Source of the DNA: Nymphaea colorata
Taxonomy: Eukaryota > Streptophyta > Magnoliopsida > Nymphaeales > Nymphaeaceae
Direction: 5' to 3'
DNA length: 64,000 bases
Assembly: GCF_008831285.2 (NCBI RefSeq)
Contig: NC_045147.1
Coordinates: 22,964,981 to 23,028,980, forward strand
The notes under the pieces are model-generated. The model worked only from the letters and a program-made list of their open reading frames with translations, ran no database searches and was not told where the DNA came from. The position numbers were made by a program, and so were the translations under genes. Of this stretch, positions 11,475 through 25,300 are shown in pieces; the stretch's first letter is position 1, and each line of letters starts with the position of its first letter.

Positions 11475-14400
11475 ATGAGGGTTTATGCAGTTGAAGTGGA
11501 AAGTGGGAAGGAAGGGAAGGATGGGTCACCATCAGTTGGGCCTGTTTACAGGAGTGTATTGTCCAAAGATGGTTTTCCTCTCGTCGAGAATGATGTGAAT
11601 ACTTCTTGGCATCTTTTCAGGTGATGAAGAAAAGTTGGTAATTTAGTTATAGGCAATTTAAATTGTGAGTATCTTGGGTTTCATGTTCAGTCTCTTTTTG
11701 AGTTTGCATTTAACTATTTTCTTCTGGACATTATTTTGATGCGTCTCCTGTGAGGTTCGTCATGGCAAGTTTGCAGAGTAATGGGCGCATTTATCTGTGC
11801 CAAAGAAATACGCTTGAAATTTGTAGTTTTGCGGTACTATATTGTCTTTTCTAAAAGTAAAAAATAAGCTGGCGAAGAAAGGCATGTACCTGCGAAAGTT
11901 GTTGACAAGGTATCTGTAATATTAGATCTATGAGGCACTTTCTTGCTAAAACCAATGGCATGAATCATCATTTTGGACATGTATTCATATAGCTCACTTG
12001 CTCTGGTTTGAAGGGATGCCGTCGAGAGGTTCCCTCGAAATAGAATGCTTGGATGGAGAGAAATAGTTAACGCAAAGGTAACTTTGTGACCGCCAAAGCC
12101 TGAACTACCATAATGTTACTTATGTTGGAGAAAAATCTGATGTCATTTGCTTAACGACTCAAATAATATCTTTTGTTTTCTTCTTGGATTCAGGCTGGTG
12201 GATATGTATGGAAAACTTTCAAGGAAGCCTATGAGGAGGCCCTGCAAATTGGTTCTGCTTTGCGCTCATCTGGTGCAGAACCGGTAAACATGTTTTGCTG
12301 ATATCTGTAATAACTAGCTTATGTATTAAACTCTGTTGCTTTTTTATTCTCTTGCACTTCTATCAAATGTGTTCATAGGGCTGCCGGATTGGAATATATG
12401 GAGCTAACTGTCCTCAGTGGATAATTGCAATGGAGGTTAGCTAACTAGACATATTTGTTTGTCTCTATTGTTATCTGAAACCAGTATGAGAAGAGAAGCT
12501 TCATGATTCTGTAAATTTTCTCTTCACAAGAAGTATGATAAGCAAATCTGGTCCTTGTGCAGGCTTGCAATGCCCACAGTTTAATTTGTGTGCCTCTTTA
12601 TGATACTTTGGGTAATGTTTTCTGTTTTCTCCTCATATGATCAGTGGCACTTATATTTGTAAACGCAATGTTAAATGACCTTATCTTTTGGCAACTGTTG
12701 ACATATATGGAAACAGGGGAAAATGCTGTCGACTTCATAATTGAACATGCCGAGATTGAGCATGTCTTTGTTCAGAGCAAAAAATTGCCAGGGGTGAGGA
12801 CAGACACCTTTTGCTTCAAACAGAAACTGTTTGGGATCCTCCTCTTTTCCTCATAGTGTTGTCTTACGGCCTTAACTAACAAACTAACTGGTTCCTGCTT
12901 GCAGCTTCTTAAAAATAATGGTCAATCTGTAACGAGGCTGAAATGTGAGTAGCATCCAACAATAAGTCGACTTTGACTTTGGACTTGTCTATTTTCCTTC
13001 TGAGTTCTGACCTACAATCTTTTTTCTTGCCATAGCTGTTATTTGCTTTACATCATTTCCAGAAAAACAGAAGGAAGATGCAGCAAGGATGGGAATCCCA
13101 GTACATTCCTGGGATGAGTTTCTAATGATGGTTAGTAGAACATGGCTCTCCTTTAGACCTTCCAGAGGGCATGAATCCTGGTTCTTCCAATTAATATGAC
13201 ATGATGCTGCCATTGCACGAGCTCGCATAGATAAATTTCCATCAAGTAACTAACATCCGCTTAAGCTCAGGCTTCATTGCAGTAGAAGACCTAACCTTCC
13301 ACTGTGAGGAAGACATCCCGGACTTCCTTTCGCCATCTAAACTTGGTAGTAAGCCAACATTAATATACATCAAATGATATTTTTCCTTTTATGGTCTGAA
13401 TTCTTTTGAAGCTATTCACCTGTGGCTCATCACGTAAGATTGCTGTTGATGTCAATCTCCAAATCCAGTTCATTTTTCCATTCACCACGTTCCAAGTTGA
13501 TCCTTGTTGTTTTGTCTTGATTAATAGTGTTTGTAACAACAGTCACTGGAGGTTTGTGGCATTAGCTCAAGGCTTGAAAATATTTTCTATGGATTGCTTA
13601 TGCACTCCTGGTGCATTTTTTGCTTATTGTCATTGATTATGCACTTGTTTCCTAATATTGTCATTTTTCCATTCATTATGCACTTCGTACTTGAACATAC
13701 AGGGAAAGGAAAATTCTGTGGATATTTCACCTCCTAAGCCTCGTGACATCTGCACAATTATGTACACGAGTGGCACCAGTGGGGCACCAAAAGGCGTCGT
13801 TTTGACTCATGAAACTCATGCGATGCAAGTAAAATCAATTGATATTTTCATGTCACAGTTTGAAGATAAGGTAGGACCAGTCTTGATAATATAATTGCTT
13901 TCCTCATTTTTTCAGCATCAACTTTCTTATCCTCCTTATAGATACATCGGCTTTATGCTTAATTAGACATTTACAATTTACTTTACATACACATATGGCT
14001 GATATAAACAACATCATGTGCATGAATAAATATATGAAATGAGATTCTATATCATCCTGAAATGGCTTTTTTTTTTTTTTTTTGGCTCAAGTACAGATGT
14101 TAGAGGGTGATTGCTACTTATCATTTCTTCCTCTTGCTCACATCCTGGACCGTATTGTTGAGGAATACTTTTTCCACCATGGGGCTTCTGTTGGCTACTG
14201 GCAAGGAGTACGTATGCTGAAACATTTTTACCTTAACTTCAGGCGATATTGTACAAGAAATGTCAGTCTATAAATCCACACTGTTGATGTTCTCTCCGCA
14301 GAATATCGAGACTCTGAAGGATGATCTCGTGGAACTGAAACCAACACTGTTTGCTGGGGTCCCAAGGGTATTTGAAAGAGTGAATGCAGGCATGCCAATT

Positions 14401-16697
14401 CTATATCTTGTTTATAAAAGATGTTAGACAATCTTCACATAATTTTATCTCATTGCTGTCCCCCCAAGTACAATAAGTACCACCAACCCAAAAATGTAGA
14501 GTACTTAAAGAGGATGGCCAAGCTAGCCATACTTTTTTACCACTTTTTGCCACTAGGATGGATTGTAGAAACATGTGCTATATGTTATTGTATATTGTTC
14601 CAATGTCTGAACGCTCTCATTCTGTTGCATTATAGGTGCAATGAAGGCATTAAACGAAGTAAGCCCCATAAAGAGAATGATCTTCAACATTCTTTACAAA
14701 TAGTAAGATGAGTTCATTCTTCTGTATTTTATTTGTTTCTATGCAAGAGCAAGCTGATCTTTTTGTTATCCTCTACTGGTAACAGCAAACTCTGTTTGAT
14801 GAATATGGGCTATAAGCAAAGATTGGCATCTCCTTTTGCAGACTTGCTTGCTTTTCGCAAGGTTCTGCTAATTGTACTTTTCAGATAGTTCGATAATCTC
14901 TACTTGAATTTCATTGCCAATTTTCATCACTTTTTCGTTTATTCACAGATTAAGGCTGGAATGGGAGGCCGTGTTCGTCTGATCATATCAGGTGGTGCTC
15001 CATTGCGTGAAGAGGTTGAGGAATACTTGAGAGTTACCAGTGGTGCATTTGTCGTACAAGGATATGGTATTCAGGCTTTTCCTTAGAATTTTTTTTTCTT
15101 GCTTTCTTTCATTAATTAAGGCAAGTTAATTGGCTTGTCTGGTTTAGAGGTAAGGCGTGAATTTTCCATAGATGGATCCTGGAAATGGAGTGCTCTTGAA
15201 CCCTAATTCAAGCTGGCACGTTCTGTGTTTCGTTTTTCATTAATTAGACAGCCTCACAAGGTTCTAGTTCATTAAAAATGTAAGGTTGATGTACAAAAGG
15301 AACGCAGGTGATCTAGTTAATCATATTAAACTCATTGGAGCTAAATGTTCTTATCAGAAAATGCTACCAATATTTTCTTTACTGTTGGTGTGCTTGGATC
15401 CTGAAACAGGGCTGACAGAGACATGTGGAATGAGCACAATTGCCTGTCCAGATGAATTGGGCATGATTGGAACTGTTGGTGTTCCTGGCACATACATTGA
15501 TATGCGCCTAGAAGAAGTGCCAGAAATGGGCTATAGTCCATTTGGGAAAACTCCACGTGGGGAGATATGCTTCAGGGGCAAGACACTTTTCTCTGGGTAC
15601 TACAAGAATCCTGAACTAACAAATGAGGTCTTCAAGGATGGATGGTTTCACACTGGTAAGAACTGATCATTTTATGCACTGAAGAATCTAATATACGAAG
15701 CATTTTTCCTTTTCCTGTGGTCCTGAGACACCTGTTCACAGGGGATATAGGAGAATTACTACCCAATGGAGTGCTAAAGGTTATCGACAGGAAGAAGAAT
15801 ATTTTCAAACTTTCTCAAGGGGAGTATATTGCAGTAGAAAATCTGGAGAGAATATATGCAGCAGCTCCTATTGTTGAAGATGTATGTCACTCTACATCTT
15901 GTTTGAAAACTGGATCACTTTATAATATTAAATTGCTTAAGTTAGTTGTTTTCTTGAACCACATGAAGCAATTTCGTTTTTTTCTTTTTTTTTTGTAGAT
16001 TTGGGTGTATGGAGACAGCTTCCAGTCTATGTTGGTCGCAGTAGTGATTCCAAATGAAGAGCACACTAAGGAATGGGGAGAGCTTAACGGCCATGTGAAT
16101 TCCTTTATTGAATTATGTGCACTTCCTCAGTTGAAAAAACATATTCTTCTTGAGCTGAAGTCTGCTGCTGACAAAAACAAAGTAATTGAAGTTTTGTTCT
16201 TAGTATCGATACCCGAGTAAATTTGAAATCTTTACCACAAACAGGGTGCAGCAATTTCAGCAATTCTGCTGAAAACTAGTACTCCGTTTTTTTTTCTCTC
16301 TCTCTCTAAGCAAGATAAGTAGCAGATCTTTTCTCCAATAAATTTATGAGAAATTTTACCAAGTTCATTTTGGCAGTTGAGGAAGTTTGAGCATATCAAG
16401 GGCATTATTGTGGAGGCCACGCGCTTCGAAGCACAGCCTGATCTTCTCACTCCCACAATGAAGAAAAAGAGAGCTCAACTACTGAAACACTATAAGGTAG
16501 TCAAACAGTTTAATTAAGTGTACGCCCTTGTGCATGATGCGCTTGTGGTATAGCAGTTCATAATAAGATTTTTATCAGCTTTGCGTAGAAAAACTCATCC
16601 TTGAGACAGGGGAAGGCCACAGCCTCCCCGGGCTTCCCTCTGACCTCTTTGTGTGTGCATGTGCATTCAGGGCGATGGCAGAAATTTTTTTCCCACT

Positions 16698-16736
<39 letters not shown>

Positions 16737-16833
16737 TATATATAACTCATGTTGAAGTAAGCTCGATATTTGCTTCTATTGGCAGGCTGATATTGATAAT
16801 CTCTACAATAATCTGAGGGAAGGAAAGATATGA
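11475..16833 (+). CDS. LACS1: Long-chain acyl-CoA synthetase, LACS1/CER8-like
   Basis: Activates C16 to very-long-chain fatty acids to acyl-CoA with ATP, at the ER, for cuticular wax and cutin. Nineteen exons join in frame to 660 residues, the same length as Arabidopsis LACS1: 11475-11620, 12014-12077, 12194-12283, 12379-12435, 12563-12611, 12717-12793, 12905-12944, 13036-13130, 13703-13870, 14097-14207, 14302-14389, 14636-14702, 14786-14861, 14949-15066, 15410-15655, 15742-15881, 15999-16181, 16377-16496, 16786-16833. Visible motifs are the AMP-binding P-loop [12 protein letters not shown] (about 227-238), [17 protein letters not shown] (about 413-420), DGWFHTGD and the adenylation hinge [15 protein letters not shown] (about 512-526). 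The start MRVYAVEVE matches the LACS1 N-terminus. LPLAHILDR and the C-terminal GKI favour LACS1 over LACS2 or LACS4. Intron 11 is GC-AG. No frameshift or missing catalytic residue was seen. Confidence 0.9.
14390..14635 (+). other. GC-AG intron (LACS intron 11)
   Basis: The exon ends GTGAATGCAG and the intron starts GCATGCC, ending TTATAG. Only this donor keeps the frame with the conserved VFERV...ALNE segment. The nearest GT donors (about 14379 and 14410) both lead to an immediate TGA in the next exon. Confidence 0.75.
16695..16744. repeat. Compound (CT)n(AC)n(AT)n microsatellite
   Basis: Lies in the last LACS intron, about 40 bp before the final 48-bp exon. The CT part may add to the polypyrimidine tract. 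Confidence 0.9.
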
Positions 16834-18716
16834 GGTCGGTGCTTCAAGTAAAGTTCCCTTCGCCATGCAGTTACATTGCATCGTTGGTAAAGCCAAGTCA
16901 TGTTGTAGAGTTTTTTTCGACAGCTTGGTTTATTGATTATGGTAATTTGCGTTCTGTGCTTCGTGCTTCAGGAGAATCTGTTCACCGGTCTCTCCTACAA
17001 TGTATCATTAAGCCATTACTATATGTTGGATTCTATCATCATGCTGTCCCTTATTGTAGCCTTTCACTTTAATATTTAGCGAAGAGAAATTGTGGTGGTT
17101 CCACATCATCACAAGTATGTTGGTGTTGGGCCACCAACCTTTGGATCTTGCATGATCCAAGGGTTGATGATGTGCGGATGAATGATGACGCTTCACACGT
17201 TTAGAGTTGTAAGACAGCTTTGTCAATGACGGTCAACCAATGAATTTTTTAACCAGGTAACTACTGAAGTCAGATGATGTAAATTTATCTTAAAAAAAAA
17301 AAAAAGAAGTATAAATCTATTGAGGATATGAAAAAAATGAACTTTCTTTTGGGACTCCCCCTTGCCATTAAGAGAGAGAGAGAGAGAAGAATTTATTTTT
17401 ATTCCCCAAGGGTGGGTGGAGTTGTCCCCCGCCTAAGGTTTCTGAAAAAAAAAAATTTCTTTTAATTTTTATTTTACTACACAAACAAGAACCGAGTCAT
17501 TGAAACGTCGTTCATCCTATCCCTCGTTTTGTGCAAAAAAAAAAAAAAAAAAGTAAAACAAAACACGATTCTTTAGGTTGTCATTCTAAGAGTCTCAATC
17601 GGTGGTTCTGTTCTCTGCCACAGACTGGCGTATTGTTTGAATTTGATATTTCTAAGAAAAGTTGAAACCCAAATGCGTTCTACCGTTTTTTCAAAAACAA
17701 GTATTTCCAGCCTCCAAGTACTTTCGAGAGGTATGTTCCCCCGCGCCATCCCCTTTGGAACGTCCAGTGCCAAGGTCACTGAATACATCTCTTTCATCTT
17801 TGTCATGTTTTTGTCCTGCATGTTGTTTTTTACTTAATTAATTTGAACGTACAAATATTTTGCATGCATAGCACCCTTCCAAAACATCAAAATTAACCAA
17901 ACGTCTACCACCATCTTAGTACCTGTTTTGTCCTAATTAACTCTCATTGCAATATTATTCATTTCATCTTTTGTTTCTCTTGCATATACTAAAAAGCTTG
18001 TATTGGTAAAAGAACCATGATTAGTTAAGGTCCTCTGTTGGGTCAATAAAATAGTATGTATGAACATGGCCCAAAGATTGGAGCAGATTCATGAAAAACT
18101 TTAACAAGTGTTCTACGAATTTGTCTCAACTTTTGTGGTAGATTCATAAAACAGTTACAAACTGTTCTATTGACCGTGCAAGTGCTCCAGCTTGGGCTAG
18201 CAATTGGTTGGCAACCGATTAGGGGCTCGCTCACTTTTAGCATAATTATTTAAACCAAAACAATGGCCCAGATTGGATGATAGCTGTTGGTAAATCACCT
18301 ATCATAAAACATTTGTAGTGATAGTACTTCTTAGGGAAAAATGTGAGACCAAATTTTAAACATTTGAGATTTTTCAAAGTAATTGGTTTATGTAATTATG
18401 GGATTAATTAAACGGCAGTAAAAATAGCACCAAATGTCCTTAGAATATGACAAGCCAAATAAAATAGATAAGTGGATAAACAAAGTAGTAAATCGCCCTT
18501 GCAATAAATAACCTTCTTATTCTTTTTGAGAAATATCGTGACTAATTTCTACCTCAATCCCTTGTTTCTTACCAGTTGGCCTACCCCAACAGGTGTTTCC
18601 ATTGTTTTTTGAAGATATCTACTTAGAATATCTGAAACCTTGGTTGTTACACTTTTCTTTTATTAAAAAATGGTTTTAAATGAAGAAAGTTTGATTTACT
18701 GAGGGCATAGCATAGC

Positions 18717-18874
18717 TAGTTGGTTTGAGCGGTGCGCTGAGGACGCATCTTCAGTTTGATTCTTGTGGATATGGTTTCTTTGGACTGCAAACAGTTAGTT
18801 GGTGTGAGCAGTACTTTGAGGATGCATCTTCAATTTGATTCTTGTGGATGCGGTTTTTCCGTACTGCAAACAGT
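18717..18874 (+). repeat. Two tandem tRNA-like (SINE head-like) units, 79 bp each
   Basis: Each unit begins TAGTTGGT(T/G)TGAGC, resembling a Pol III A box, and about 40 bp later has (A/C)(G/A)(T)TTGATTCTTGTGG, resembling a B box. Both units end TACTGCAAACAGT or its close variant. Sequence between boxes is conserved (GAGGA(C/T)GCATCTTCA). This looks like a tandem pair of tRNA-derived SINE 5' regions. No intact tRNA cloverleaf was found, and no 3' SINE body or tail was recognised. Confidence 0.35.
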
Positions 18875-19964
18875 GACATGTGTGACACTCAAGTGAAAAG
18901 TGTATTGTATGACCACGTAGGTCTCGACGCATCTCAGAATCACAAGGGCAAGGGAAAGGAGGGAGGTTTCGACCTGTCACTCACTCAATCAGTGGGATTC
19001 CCTCCATTCACAAATAATAAAGTTTGATTGTCAAAATATGCATCATTTTGTTTTTATATGTGTGGGCCGGGGGTTGTTCATCTTACTTTTCCTATAAGCA
19101 TCACAATTTCTTAATCACATAAATACTCTTGCAATATTGACCTTCTTCAAAATGGGAAATATATACCTCTCGTTGTTTTAGTGATTATATCACGTCAAAC
19201 GCTTCTCAATTCCCTTTGTTTACTTCACAAATGGGTCAGATTGGGTTTTGACGATTTTGGTACTTCTTACTATAATCATTCTAGGTGCTTGTGGGGATGT
19301 AAATGAATTGGATGTGGCATATTTTAACCCCAATTTATGGATTTCAACTTAACAACTTGAATTTGGACTTGATATTTTAAAACTAAATTCATATCCAACT
19401 AGCATTTGATATCCTAACATTTACGTAATTAATTCAGATCTGAATTAGTGCTTAACCCCAATAATTGAATCCCGATTGAAGTTAAGCCACGAAACTGCAT
19501 ACAATTCTGAATTTTACATCCAAATTCTTTTCACAAAATCCAACTAATGTCCCACTTGCGGACGTACAATAACCGGGAAAGACCATGGGATGAGCTGTTG
19601 TTAAGGGGCTATCGTAATTTTTTTCAACGCCGACGAGACTCTCCACATGGTCACCGGAAAGAATACTGACAATCTCCTCAAATATATGATAAAAAACTCC
19701 AGCGAACGCAAGATCTAATATGATATGTAGAAAAATAAGGATTTCAAGTGAGCAGAACTAATCGCGTGAAAGAAGGCCAAAGTCCTCACTCAACCCATCA
19801 TCCCCATCATCTCCCAAAGTATAGGGCATGTGTCGATACCTCGAAATGCCACCCCCATCACCCTTCAACTTCCGTCTTGGTGGCTCCTCGTAGCACAAAG
19901 AACTAGCCCTTGAGGAATTGAAGCTGAGAGTAATCGCTTGTCACTCACTAGGAGCAGAACCAAT

Positions 19965-20090
19965 ATTTTTTTCAGGGGCGAACCGACAGTCCAATCTCTG
20001 GATTTGGGTAGGGCTAAATTGAATTCAAATCTAAAAAATGCGTGGTGTAATTAAAAAATTATATTTTTTTCACCGACCAACCCCTTGGAG
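19965..20090 (-). repeat. Dispersed repeat family A, copy 2
   Basis: Contains CAGTCCAA, GGGTAGGGCTAAATTGAA and CTAAAAAATGC in the order found on the minus strand of 61535-61710. Diverged and non-coding. Confidence 0.45.
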
Positions 20091-22343
20091 ATAAAAAATA
20101 AAGACCCTCTAGAATTGGATTTGTTAAGACTTGAAAAATCAATAATTGGCTTGTAACCGGTGCAACACTCTAAAGTACCAAAAGTAAGTCATGTAAGAAA
20201 TGAAAGAAATGAAAGGTTTGAGGGGAGGGAGGTTTTGACTTTCTAATGCGTGGTGGGTCTCCCCAATTCATTACCATAAATTAATATATGCTTATGCATT
20301 ATAAAATAATGGTTAATAGTGACTTCTTATTAAATAAATGAATCATATCACATCAACTCGGTCAGACTTATGAAAAACCAAAAGAGAAAAAAAAAACTGC
20401 CAAGTTCCAAGAAATACATTTCCCCTCTCTCTCTCTGAGCAGCATCGTTTAAATTAGCCAGTACCTGACTTACCTGGATCCTGTGTTGTTAAAGAGATGG
20501 AGATTTATCTATTTTTTTAATGCTTGAATCTCTCAACGTGAATCACTCCCAAGTTAGAGGTTCGATTATAAAACAATCTTCTCCCTTCATTAAATTAAGT
20601 CCATGGTTTTAAACTATGCCCAAAAGAGTAGTTGCTGCCGCGGCGCTGTCTCGAAGTGTCAACTTAGTTAAGACTATCATGAATTAAAGAAATATTGGGA
20701 TAATAATCACTTTATTAATGGCGGGGTTAACTTGATGCCGGGGGGAAATTGGACAAGCGGATTCTTTACATACACACAAGAGGATACGGCTATCAATGTT
20801 GGTGCATATCAAATCACATTGCCGACAGTACCAATGGGAGAAGGGCCCCAGAATAGCCTCCCAGATAGCGGCCGATATGGCCTTACATTAGCTGATATAT
20901 CAATAAAAAAACTATTCAAATTTGAGCTTTACTATTAGTTCATTCTTAATTACCCTCTCAATATAGATCAAGTGTTTCTTGTATTCATTTAAGACTGCAC
21001 CGGAGCGGAGAGAAGAATCGCTCACTTAAGTTAAACCGTGTTTGGTGGGTGGTGTAGTTTAAAAAGGATAAACGAGGAGTTATCAACTCCCCGGTAACAA
21101 ACAACAGATCCACTCGTTAATTGAATTTCGCTCGACGGTCACCAGACAAATGATACGGTTTTTGAGACGCACTTTTCCCTGATAGCACAACATGTCGGTC
21201 GGTCGCTTTAAAGGGTATTTGCGTAATTAACAATTTTGAATGAGCCCTTTCAACGGACTGTTGCCGTCAACCGAAGGGTGTGGTTGCGATTGCACCCTCC
21301 CGTCCGCATGGGCAACCTGGAAGTTACCCCGGCGTTTACAGTATATTACGGAATACCCCCAACGCTTATTAGAGGTCCGGCGGTGCACAACGAGCCAAGC
21401 TAACTCAGGTTCGACTCGAATTCACTCGAAAATATTTAGCTCATGCTCAACTAGCCGAGTTCCAGCTTATAAATATACTCGAAACTATCAATGAGTCGAG
21501 TTTGAGTTTCAACAACTCAATTCTTCGTTTATACTTGACTCAACTTGCACCGGTACTTTGTATAATATCCAATAACATTATTCATGTCCAATTTGTCCAT
21601 ATATGTAATTGTCTCTGCTGGCTCCCCACTAAGCAGAACGGTGAAATGTCATGGTATAATTTAAAAAGACAATAATAACGCATGCACGATACAAGCACGC
21701 TTTGATTAAATCGCTTGGTCTTGAATATAAACTAGAACAACCTGATTTTAACGTGACTTTTACAATAAGAGTCCAACTTTGAACTGGATCAGAGCTGTCA
21801 TGAAAATCCGGATCCGACCCGTTTAGTTTTCCTTGAAACGGGAGGAAAGACCAAAAAAAAAAAAGGGGGGCTGGTTTGCACTGGAGCGGCGACCGACGGT
21901 GGTGGCGATTTCGTTATTTGCTAGAAAGACGTGACTCATGAAGTATCATGGGTTGATGATTTGGCGAATAAATTTTATTGAAATAAAAAAATGCAAATCT
22001 TCTTTTTTTTTTTTTTCCTTGGAATACGGCTTCCAACCAGAAAATGAAAACGATGATTTCAAAAACAAGGAAAATGTCACCGAATTTCTCCCCTTATTTC
22101 TACCGCTGTCCGTCTTCCAACCAAACCAATTTCTCTGTCTTCCTCTCGCTCTCTGAATCGCTCTTGCATCTGTAGACGCAGATTCACTGCTTTCGACTCT
22201 GTATAGAGATCGGAGTGGTCGATCTCTAGTTTCCGTCGGATCTGGTGTTCTCCGATGGCTGAGTTCTGATCTCCGACCGCAATGCCACTCGATCCCTCTC
22301 GATTTCTGGCCTAAGTTTCCCTTGAATCGGTCTAACAGCGGAA

Positions 22344-25300
22344 ATGGTGAATCCTGGGCCTCTGACTCCCGGTCAGGTGAGGAACTCTGAGGATCTTACT
22401 CCTACGTGCGGATTCTTGCACCGACTTGTCAGAGTTTCGTGGTTTTCTTCTCACATGCTTCTGTTAATTTAGATTCTAGATTGTTTTTGGGGTTTATTTA
22501 GGGGATTTTAGGAGCTATTTGAGCTTCTGCAGCGAAAAATCTGGTTCAACTTATGTGGATGTCTTGTGGTTCTGGTTCTTGGAATTCGAATACTCTCAAG
22601 ATTTCTTATCTGATCTGGAGATCCTTGAAAGATGACATTGAGGATTACGGTTCTGTTTAACGGTTGAAGTTTCTGTTTATGGGATTAGTTGCTTGGCACT
22701 GAGAGCAGTTGGTTTTTTGTGATTTCCTGTTCTGTTGATTTATTAGCATAAGCTTAATAGTTATTCGTCTTCCGTTAAGGCTTGAACATTTTGTTATTTG
22801 AGTGCTCTACCGAATGCTCTGAATGTGTTTTGCTGGGTAGTTTCTTGATACTCGTTCTCTGGTTTAATTTATGCGTTCTTTCATTTCACTTGTGGGCATT
22901 ATGGAGTGTTCAGAACAATTCTTTTTGGAAATTATCTCGGACACTGGATAATCGTTGATAAATTCTGCTTTGGTCACTCTGCATAAGCTAGCTGGTATTT
23001 GTCGGTTCATTAATTTTACCTGACTCGTGATATTTGTCTTTGTATTTCCATTAAAGGTCCTATAGAATTTGTACTAATTGTTCTTGGCTGAACTCTGAAT
23101 AGCCAGAGTCTCACTTTAGAGATAGATAGTTAAAAGTTAAAACCAAATCTCTGCTGTCGGCAAAACTACATCTCTGCTATGTTTTACCTTACTTTTCATC
23201 GCCTTTACAAAAAACATTATTAGTTCTCAGAAAACCGAACCAGAATTATTCTGAAGTGTGGAGCTCTATGTGTTTCTTGGGCATTCATATTAAAAATTCA
23301 TCTTGTCTATGCATTTACATGCAGGTCTCCTTTTTCCTCGGGATTACTCCTGTTTTTGTAGCGTGGATATATGCTGAAATTTTGGAGCACCGGAAGAGTT
23401 CTACTCGTTCTAAAGTGTATGTTTTATTTTTTTTATCACTAAGCATGAAGCTGCTTGTAAAAATTTCTACGATTATGAAGGTACACCATGGTCATATCGT
23501 TTTCTAGCTTCTAGTTTGTTTATGGAAATTGGAAATTTAATGGAAACAAGTAATCTTTTTTTTTTTTTTAATGCAAATTTTCCATCAGTTTGTAATGAAA
23601 TATATGTTGATGCCAACTTGATGGTGCCATCGGAAATAGTGTTCCATGCACTTAGGGTGATGGTATCTGTTTTTGTTGGTTTTCCAATGAGTCGTTCAGT
23701 TGTTCATAGGACCGTTCAGCTACAATCTACATTTCTCAAATTTGTCCCTGATAATGTTAACGCTAAACTTGGATACTTTAGTTAAATACTCATGACTGAT
23801 CCTCTTGTTGGAGTTCTTAGGTCTTCTGCTTTGCGTATAATCAGATATTTCAGAAATAAGCATGCAGAGATGATCTGGCAAAAAAGGGGAGGCAAGATTG
23901 CAAATGTGGTGCCTTCATGAGCTTATTTTAAAAATAAATTCATTTCTGTGTACTTTGAGGTTGGGGGTGATGTTCTGTTGCAAATGGAAAAACATTGGAA
24001 CTTGGTATACCAAACAAACAAAATGAATTGGGCAGCACTTCTCCAGGCTTGCTTGTAAAGGATGTAAGCCTGTTTGCAGATAGCTTGTGAACAAACTGAG
24101 CATGACCCTGGCCAGAGCTTGATCTTTGCCAAGCAAACATAAGCTGACTGGTTTTCTGGAAAGTTTATTTTCTAATTTTTTTATTAAAATTTCAATACAT
24201 ATAATATATTATGATACAATAACATATGTACCATTTGTGTCTGTGTATGCGCACGATGATGGAAGTTAACATCTCTCATATGCCCATTTATGTCAATATG
24301 TCATGTGTACTGGAACATGCATACAAATGTGTGTGTGCATGTGAATTTAAGCCGTCTCAACCATATCAGGCTATCAGTTTGTTTTTCCTCTGTAAGATAG
24401 ACCTGTTTAACTTTATTATATCATTGATAAACAGAGATTCAGATGTCAACTTGGTTGAACTGGGAAATGAGACAATTAAGGAAGATGATAGAGCTGTGCT
24501 GCTGGAGGGAGGTCTCCAACCTGCTTCTGCAAAAGCACATGGTTCATCGGTAAAAGGAAGCATACTTAGGTATGTAAGGAAGTTATTATTGTAAACGTGT
24601 TGTCAGATCTTTTCTCTGAGTCTTGCATTATTTCTTTTGGAGTTACTCAGGTTCTTCTGGATGGATGAGGCATTTTTAATGGAGAACCGCATAACATTGA
24701 GATCTATGTAAGTTTTGCTTTTATGAGCAGTCAATCTGTCTTCAGGTTTCTTCTGGAGTGATTGTCTGTTATCAATTTGTTGCTCATGACCCATGCAGAT
24801 CAGAGTTTGGGGCTATACTGGTTTACTTCTATTTATGTGACCGGACCGATTTATTTGGAGAGTCACAGAAGGTAAGCTTTTTGTTTCATGAATGTTCTTT
24901 CTTCTGGTCCATAAGTAGGTGTGTTAGTTTTTTTGCGGTTTTTCAGTTTTATATAGCCTTGTTTGCTTATATCCTTTTTTTCGTCTCTTTGTCTTCAGCT
25001 AATAAATTTTCAATTGTTTGGAAAATGTTTTTCATCTTTCCTCACGTGCACTATGTTATACATAACACACACACACACACAAAATTCTATAAATCTATAC
25101 ATTTGCACTGGTTTATATATATACACTTGTATTATTTATATCTTTATGTTCTATGTTCACATATTTATTTTCTTGTTTTGTATTTTTTTTTATTTTCTGT
25201 TTTATATAGCCTTGTTTGCTTATATACTTTTTTTCGTCTCTTTGTATTCAGCTAATAAATTTTTAATTGTTTGGAAAACGTTTTTCATATTTCCTCACGT

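Larger units (their letters stand above)
17100..22090. other. Intergenic region between LACS and RWA
   Basis: The first few hundred bases are likely LACS 3' UTR. After that come homopolymer runs, a pair of tRNA-like repeats (18717-18874), a family A repeat (about 19965-20090) and AT-rich DNA. The open frame 20732-20938 has no recognisable motif. From about 22090 a CT-rich stretch marks the probable RWA leader. Confidence 0.5.
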
